From Cuneatibacter sp. NSJ-177 (GTDB taxonomy: Bacteria; Bacillota; Clostridia; Lachnospirales; Lachnospiraceae): 64,000 nt of DNA. Shown piece by piece: positions 59,369 through 64,000 of this stretch. The notes below the pieces were generated by a model. That model did no database searches. It had not been told where the DNA came from and saw only the letters and a program-made list of their open reading frames with translations. The stretch is taken from NCBI RefSeq assembly GCF_022867805.1, contig NZ_JALIFO010000006.1, positions 310,001-374,000 of the forward strand, given 5' to 3'. The position numbers and the translations under genes were made by a program. Position 1 is the stretch's first letter, and every line of letters starts with the position of its first letter.

Positions 59369-62300
59369 ATGTTATCACGTTTCAGCGTAAAAAAGCCCTA
59401 CACGGTTCTGGTGGGGGTCATTCTAGCCATTATTCTCGGCGTTGTATCCCTCACTCATATGACGGCGGATCTGCTGCCCAGCATGAACATGCCCTACGCC
59501 GTGGTCTACACCACCTACATAGGCGCAAGCCCGGAGGAAGTGGAGAGCACGGTGACGCAGCCGGTGGAAAGTGCCATGGCTACGGTCAGCAATATTGAGA
59601 ATATTCAGTCTGTTTCCTCGGAAAATGTTTCCATGGTGATTTTGGAGTTCGGGCAGACTGCGAACATGGATTCCGTTTCCATCGAGATGAGGGAAAGCCT
59701 GGATCAGATCTCTTCCATGTGGCCGGATTCCGTGGGAAACCCGATCATCATGAAGCTGAACCCGGATATGATGCCGGTTATGGTAGCCGCTGTGGCCAAA
59801 GACGGACTGACCGGCGGGGATCTGACGGATTACGTGGAAAACGAATTGCTGTCGGATATTGAAAGTATCGAGGGCGTGGCGTCCGTGGCGACCAGCGGGG
59901 AGATCTCCGAGTCGGTCCAGGTCATCTTGTCCCCGGATAAGATCGCAGCCAAAAACCAGGAGATACGGGATGCCCTGGCCGATAAGTTTTCCGACGCCAG
60001 GGATGAGCTGAATGATGCCCGCCAGGAAATTGAGGACGGCCTGGATCAGATTGAAGAAGGTTCCAGCCAGATGGAGGCGGGGAAGGCCACCATCCAGGAA
60101 CAGCAGCAGGCCTTAGCCACTCAGATCGCACAGGCCCGCGCTGAGATGGATACGAAAAAGACCGAGCTTTTGGAGATGAAGCTCCAACTGACGGACCAGA
60201 TCTCGAAGCTGACTGATCAGCTGTCGGTTCTGGAACAGACGGAAAAGAGCTTGCAGGAGCTGAAAACGCAGCGGGATGCCCTGGCAGGCCAGAAAGCGCA
60301 GTTGGAAGAGGCCATAGGAGCCTACCAGCAGCTGGCGGAAGAGTACGCGGCGGCAGCCGCGGCAGCCGGGATTTTTGAGGAGCAGATCGCTGCGATAGAG
60401 AATAATCCGGATCTGAGCGATGAGGAAAAACAGGCCCAGATCACTGCGATCCAGGCCAGCGAGGACTACCAGCAGGCGCAGAAGGATCTGGCGGCGGCTC
60501 AGATGAAACTGAACGCCTTGGGGATTACGGCGGATCAGATCGAAGGAAAAATCAGCGAGCTGTCCACGGCCCTGCAGACGATTTCCGGTGCGCTGGCCCA
60601 GTTGGACGGCATGATAACGGCTGCCGGGCAGGATCCGGAAAAGCTGGAAGAAGCGCTGGCTGAGATAGCGGCGGCAAAGCAGCAGATCCAGGATGGGATC
60701 AAACAGCTGGAGGATACGATTGCTCAGCTGGAGAGCGGGCAGATTGCACTGAGCGAAGCCGAGACCCAGTTGAATGTCGGCGAGGCCACCGGAAATATGC
60801 AGATATACAGCGCCCTGGCGGAGCTGATCGCCGGAAAGCAAGGGCTGGCCGGAACGAAAACCCAGCTGGAAAGCGGATTAAAGCAGCTGGACAGTGCGGA
60901 AGAACAGGTGGATGATCAGGAGGAAAGCGCTTATGAGAAATCCGATCTGACGGATATCCTGACGAGGGATATGGTCTCGAAGATGCTGACCGCGCAGAAT
61001 TTTTCCATGCCCGCCGGGTATATCACCGAGGGCGACAGCGAAATTCTAGTCCGGGTCGGGGATAAGTTTTCTTCCCAGGAGGATATTGAAAATCTGGTCC
61101 TGATGGATATGGGATTCGACGATGTGGAACCGATCCGGATCGGCGAGGTGGCGGACGTGGTCACGGTCAACAATTCGGCCGACGTCTACGCCAGCATCAA
61201 CGGGGAGCCGGGAATTCTTTTGACCATGCAGAAACAGACCGGCTACTCCACCGGAGAGGTCAGCGACCGGATTCAGGAGACCTTTGACTCCCTCTCGGCA
61301 GAAGAGAACGGGCCCCATTTTACGATTCTCATGGACCAGGGAATCTACATGGATATGATCATCAACTCCGTGGTGGAGAACATGCTTTTCGGCGCTCTCC
61401 TCGCCATTTTGGTGTTGATCGTGTTTATGAAGAGCCTGCGGCCTACGATTATGATCGCCTGTTCCATCCCGCTCAGTATTCTGACGGCCATTTTGCTGAT
61501 GTATTTCAGCGGCATTTCCATCAATATTATTTCCCTGTCGGGGCTGGCGCTCGGCATCGGCATGTTGGTGGATAACTCGATCGTTGTCATCGAAAATATT
61601 TACCGGATGCGCTCAGAGGGATTGACGGCCAGAAAGGCCGCGGTGGAAGGCGCCCGTCAGGTGGCCGGCGCGATTACGGCCTCCACTTTGACGACGATCT
61701 GCGTGTTCCTGCCGATTGTGTTTACAGAAGGAATCACAAGACAGCTCTTTGTGGATATGGGCCTGACCATTGCTTACTCACTGCTCGCCAGCCTGTTCGT
61801 AGCGCTGACGCTGGTGCCGGCCATGTCCTCCGGGCTTTTGATGCGGGGACAGCTCAAACCGAACCGGACCTTTGAGCGGATTCAGAATGCCTACAGCAAG
61901 AGCATTGTCTGGATTTTGAAACGCCGGGCCCTGGTGCTGGTGGCGTCTTTAGCCATGCTGGTCATCAGCATTGTGGCGGCGTTTTCCAACGGAACTTCCT
62001 TTATGCCGAAGACCGAGAGCACCCAGATGTCGGTGACGCTGGAGACCGAGAAAGGCAGCACGCTGGAAGAGACCGCGGCGGTTTCGGAGGAAGTGATCAC
62101 CCGGATCCAGACCTTAACGGACGTGGAGGCGGTCGGAGCCATGGCCGGTTCTTCCGGAATGATGTCTATGGGCAGCTCCAACACGGAACAGGTGACCATG
62201 TACCTGATCTTGAAGGAAGATAAGGATCTGACCAATGAACAGTTGAAGGCAAAGATTTTGGATCTGACCGCGGACCTGCCCTGCGAGATCAAGGTGGAAA

Positions 62301-63430
62301 CTTCCATGATGGATATGTCGGCGCTGGGAGGCAGTGGCGTCTCCATCGAGATCAAAGGCAAGGAACTAGATAAGCTGAAAGCCATGGCAAAAGAGGTTGC
62401 CGCCCTGGTGGAAGGCGTCGACGGCACAGAGGAAGTATCCGACGGCATGGACGAACAGACGCAGGAACTTCGCATCTCCGTCAACAAAGAGAAAGCCTCC
62501 GAGCATAACTTGACCGTAGCGCAGGTCTATGCGGCCATCTACGCCAAGCTTTCCGAAGCCAAGGAAGATACGACTTTGGTGACCGAGAGCAAGGATTATC
62601 CGGTTTACGTGATGGACGGGGAGGCAAAAACGCTGACCCGCGACGAGATTGGGGATCTGACGATTTCCGTGACGAACACCGAAGGGGAGAAAGAGGACGT
62701 GGCGATCCGCGACGTGGCGGACTTTACCGCGGATGTGGGCCTTCCTTCCATCCGCCGGAACAATCAGCAGCGGACTCTCAATGTGACCGCCGTGGTGTCC
62801 GACGGTTATAACGTTGGCCTGGTCGGCGAGGAAGTGCAGAAAAAATTGGATTCCTATCAGGTTCCAAACGGATATTCCGTGGCGCTCCGCGGAGAGAATG
62901 AGACGATCAATGAGTCGATGACAGAAATGATGAAGATGCTGGCTTTGGCCGTTGCTTTCGTCTATCTGGTCATGGTGGCTCAGTTCCAGTCCCTGCTCTC
63001 GCCGTTTATCATCATGTTTACGATTCCTCTGGCCTTTACCGGCGGCTTCCTGGCTCTGTTCCTGGCGGGTTTTGAGGTCAGCGTCATTTCGATGATCGGT
63101 TTCGTCATGCTGGCCGGTGTTATCGTAAACAATGGTATTGTAATGGTGGATTATATCAACCAGCTGAGAAGAGGCGGCATGGACAAAAAGTCGGCCATCG
63201 CCGAAGCCGGAAGAACCCGTCTGCGCCCGATTTTGATGACCGCGGTCACCACGATCTTCGGCCTTTTGACCATGGCGTTCGGCATGGGCATGGGAGCCGA
63301 TATGGTACAGCCGATGGCCATCGTGACGATCGGCGGCATGGTTTACGGTACGCTTTTGACTCTCTGGGTGGTGCCTTGTATCTACGATCTTTTGAATCGG
63401 GAAACGGATATGACCGAGGAAGAGGTCTGA
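59369..63430 (+). CDS. RND-family efflux transporter with a coiled-coil insertion
   Basis: 1353 residues. A standard RND layout: first helix, porter region (DLLPSMNMPYAVVYTTYIGASPEEVE), membrane motifs (GLALGIGMLVDNSIVVIENI in TM4), a second periplasmic-type region and a final helix set (MIGFVMLAGVIVNNGIVMVDYINQLR). At about residues 205-525 lies a 320-residue Glu/Gln/Ala-rich coiled coil, in the position of the docking domain in AcrB. Most RND pumps are about 1050 residues. Substrate unknown. ATG 59369 follows AAGGGGAAG. No membrane-fusion partner is adjacent. Confidence 0.9.
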   Translation: MLSRFSVKKPYTVLVGVILAIILGVVSLTHMTADLLPSMNMPYAVVYTTYIGASPEEVESTVTQPVESAMATVSNIENIQSVSSENVSMVILEFGQTANMDSVSIEMRESLDQISSMWPDSVGNPIIMKLNPDMMPVMVAAVAKDGLTGGDLTDYVENELLSDIESIEGVASVATSGEISESVQVILSPDKIAAKNQEIRDALADKFSDARDELNDARQEIEDGLDQIEEGSSQMEAGKATIQEQQQALATQIAQARAEMDTKKTELLEMKLQLTDQISKLTDQLSVLEQTEKSLQELKTQRDALAGQKAQLEEAIGAYQQLAEEYAAAAAAAGIFEEQIAAIENNPDLSDEEKQAQITAIQASEDYQQAQKDLAAAQMKLNALGITADQIEGKISELSTALQTISGALAQLDGMITAAGQDPEKLEEALAEIAAAKQQIQDGIKQLEDTIAQLESGQIALSEAETQLNVGEATGNMQIYSALAELIAGKQGLAGTKTQLESGLKQLDSAEEQVDDQEESAYEKSDLTDILTRDMVSKMLTAQNFSMPAGYITEGDSEILVRVGDKFSSQEDIENLVLMDMGFDDVEPIRIGEVADVVTVNNSADVYASINGEPGILLTMQKQTGYSTGEVSDRIQETFDSLSAEENGPHFTILMDQGIYMDMIINSVVENMLFGALLAILVLIVFMKSLRPTIMIACSIPLSILTAILLMYFSGISINIISLSGLALGIGMLVDNSIVVIENIYRMRSEGLTARKAAVEGARQVAGAITASTLTTICVFLPIVFTEGITRQLFVDMGLTIAYSLLASLFVALTLVPAMSSGLLMRGQLKPNRTFERIQNAYSKSIVWILKRRALVLVASLAMLVISIVAAFSNGTSFMPKTESTQMSVTLETEKGSTLEETAAVSEEVITRIQTLTDVEAVGAMAGSSGMMSMGSSNTEQVTMYLILKEDKDLTNEQLKAKILDLTADLPCEIKVETSMMDMSALGGSGVSIEIKGKELDKLKAMAKEVAALVEGVDGTEEVSDGMDEQTQELRISVNKEKASEHNLTVAQVYAAIYAKLSEAKEDTTLVTESKDYPVYVMDGEAKTLTRDEIGDLTISVTNTEGEKEDVAIRDVADFTADVGLPSIRRNNQQRTLNVTAVVSDGYNVGLVGEEVQKKLDSYQVPNGYSVALRGENETINESMTEMMKMLALAVAFVYLVMVAQFQSLLSPFIIMFTIPLAFTGGFLALFLAGFEVSVISMIGFVMLAGVIVNNGIVMVDYINQLRRGGMDKKSAIAEAGRTRLRPILMTAVTTIFGLLTMAFGMGMGADMVQPMAIVTIGGMVYGTLLTLWVVPCIYDLLNRETDMTEEEV

Positions 63431-63504
63431 TAAAAAAATTCGTTCTGCGCACATTCCGCTCTAAAATATTCCTGAATGAAAAAGGATCTGTTTGGGGCAA
63501 AATA

Positions 63505-63605
63505 AGGGACGCGCCGCAAGGAAAGAATTCTTGCTTTTGACAGCGCCGGGTCATGCCGGAAAGCGATCGGAAGCGGAACGTACGCTTTCCCGGCGCGTCT
63601 TTTTA
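63505..63605 (+). terminator. Terminator after the RND gene
   Basis: Outer stem GACGCGCCG (63508-63516) / CGGCGCGTC (63591-63599) followed by TTTTT; a compact inner alternative pairs GCCGGAAAGCG with CGCTTTCCCGGC just before the T run. Confidence 0.75.
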
Positions 63606-63671
63606 CGGCCATCGCCGGAAAAGACTTGATTTTTGTCTATGACCATCGTAGAATAGGAACGAACGATCAGG

Positions 63672-63888
63672 GGCAGTGATATAAATATTTGTTGTAGGCA
63701 AATAAACAGATGAGGACTTACCAGGATTGCGAAGCAATCGTGGGGCCCGCCCGGCAGTGGCATAAAAATATTTGCCGTAGGCAAATAAACAGATGAGGAC
63801 TTACCAGGATTGCGAAGCAATCGTGGGGCCCGCCCGGCAGTGGCATAAAAATATTTGCCGTAGGCAAATAAACAGATGAGGATTTTAT
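63672..63888 (+). repeat. 83-bp tandem repeat, about 2.6 copies, with palindromes
   Basis: Units start at 63672 (diverged, 81 bp), 63753 and 63836 (partial). Each holds the hairpin TATTTGCC-GTA-GGCAAATA, the shared run AACAGATGAGGA, the hairpin GATTGC-GAA-GCAATC and GGGCCCGCCC. Units 2 and 3 are identical where they overlap. The third copy runs into the ribosome binding site (GATGAGG) of the gene at 63889. Spacing and content do not fit CRISPR. Confidence 0.9.
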
Positions 63889-64000
63889 ATGAAATATCGA
63901 TTTGTGGTAGAAAATATAGCGGCGGACAGGGGAAAGCTTCCGCGGGATGAACGGCACGACATTGTGCAGTATTTTTCAGAGATGGTGATCGAGGCCGAAG
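63889..64000 (+). CDS. Start of an unidentified protein (cut by window edge)
   Basis: Only 37 codons are visible: MKYRFVVENIAADRGKLPR then RDERHDIVQYFSEMVIEAE. The GATGAGG supplied by the last repeat copy is 8 bases before the ATG. No signal peptide in the visible part. Too short to assign a family. Confidence 0.65.
   Translation, partial: MKYRFVVENIAADRGKLPRDERHDIVQYFSEMVIEAE

Noticed and set aside
63672-63888. CRISPR array
   Set aside because: Units are contiguous 83-bp tandem copies with no variable spacers, and no cas genes are seen.

Overview
The window reads as chromosome from a spore-forming, low-to-mid GC Firmicute of the class Clostridia, most like gut Lachnospiraceae. The evidence is a SpoVAF/GerA-type germination protein, GerMN, the secG-rnr-smpB block, strong AGGAGG ribosome binding sites, AgrC/AgrA-type signalling remnants, and a sugar-acid and bile-acid flavoured gene content. 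No species name can be given from sequence alone. Nothing here looks like a prophage or a complete insertion sequence; most of the window is ordinary chromosomal operons.

Layout. 1-5.7 kb: end of a LysR regulator, secG, an EFR1-type flavodoxin-ferredoxin, rnr, smpB and a SpoVAF-like germination gene. 5.7-8.8 kb: a LysR regulator divergent from a small gene and a DUF3737 beta-helix gene, then an internally deleted flavodoxin and a cyclophilin-fold lipoprotein. 9-11.4 kb: feoA-feoB behind a promoter with DtxR-like dyads. 11.4-20.7 kb: an Lgt-like protein with a DUF4190 protein (minus strand), a YdcZ transporter, the comEA / response regulator / kinase / GerMN / comEC operon, a glycerophosphodiesterase and a polysaccharide deacetylase. 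20.9-23 kb: tRNA-Leu and a decayed patch holding a truncated LytTR regulator, an AgrC-like kinase lacking its histidine domain, and a lipoprotein whose lipobox cysteine codon is UGA. 23.4-28.5 kb: an archaeal-type ornithine cyclodeaminase homologue with a double-HTH AraC regulator, and an AraC regulator divergent from a DhuD/DhuI-like pair for unsaturated uronate use. 28.6-33 kb: a PHP-domain protein and an ABC/FtsX exporter pair. 33-38.6 kb: two identical tRNA-Leu(CAG) genes, a zinc-ribbon peptide, xpt, a YggS-type PLP protein, an Lrp regulator, a NUDIX hydrolase and an M32 carboxypeptidase. 38.6-42.7 kb: a membrane protein with larB-larC-larE and an MBL-fold protein. 42.7-46.2 kb: a 7alpha-hydroxysteroid-dehydrogenase-like SDR divergent from an MFS carrier, then a serine hydrolase. 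46.4-52.8 kb: a di-cluster ferredoxin protein, an orphan solute-binding lipoprotein, a DUF975-CmpB fusion and nagB-nagA. 53-59.3 kb: a TrpR-like regulator behind a tandem-repeat leader, a formate/nitrite-type channel behind an attenuator-like leader, a TPP riboswitch with thiY, an M20 hydrolase and tenA, then nfo and an AlkD-like gene. 59.4-64 kb: a 1353-residue RND pump with a long coiled coil, then an 83-bp tandem repeat running into the next gene.

Genes that work together: FeoA/FeoB (ferrous iron uptake); ComEA/ComEC (DNA uptake); LarB/C/E (nickel-pincer cofactor, with no LarA in the window); NagB/NagA (amino-sugar catabolism); ThiY/M20/TenA (pyrimidine salvage for thiamine, with no ThiX or ThiZ); DhuD/DhuI (unsaturated uronate); Nfo/AlkD (DNA repair).

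Most worth a second look are regulatory and degenerate pieces: the leader RNA before the formate/nitrite-type gene (53.56-53.68 kb); two unrelated tandem repeats (61 bp and 83 bp) that both end at a start codon; UGA at a lipobox cysteine; a probable ATT start in comEC; and three GTCACC boxes at exact 11-bp spacing before an ABC exporter. All calls rest on reading the sequence and remembered family features. No database search was run.
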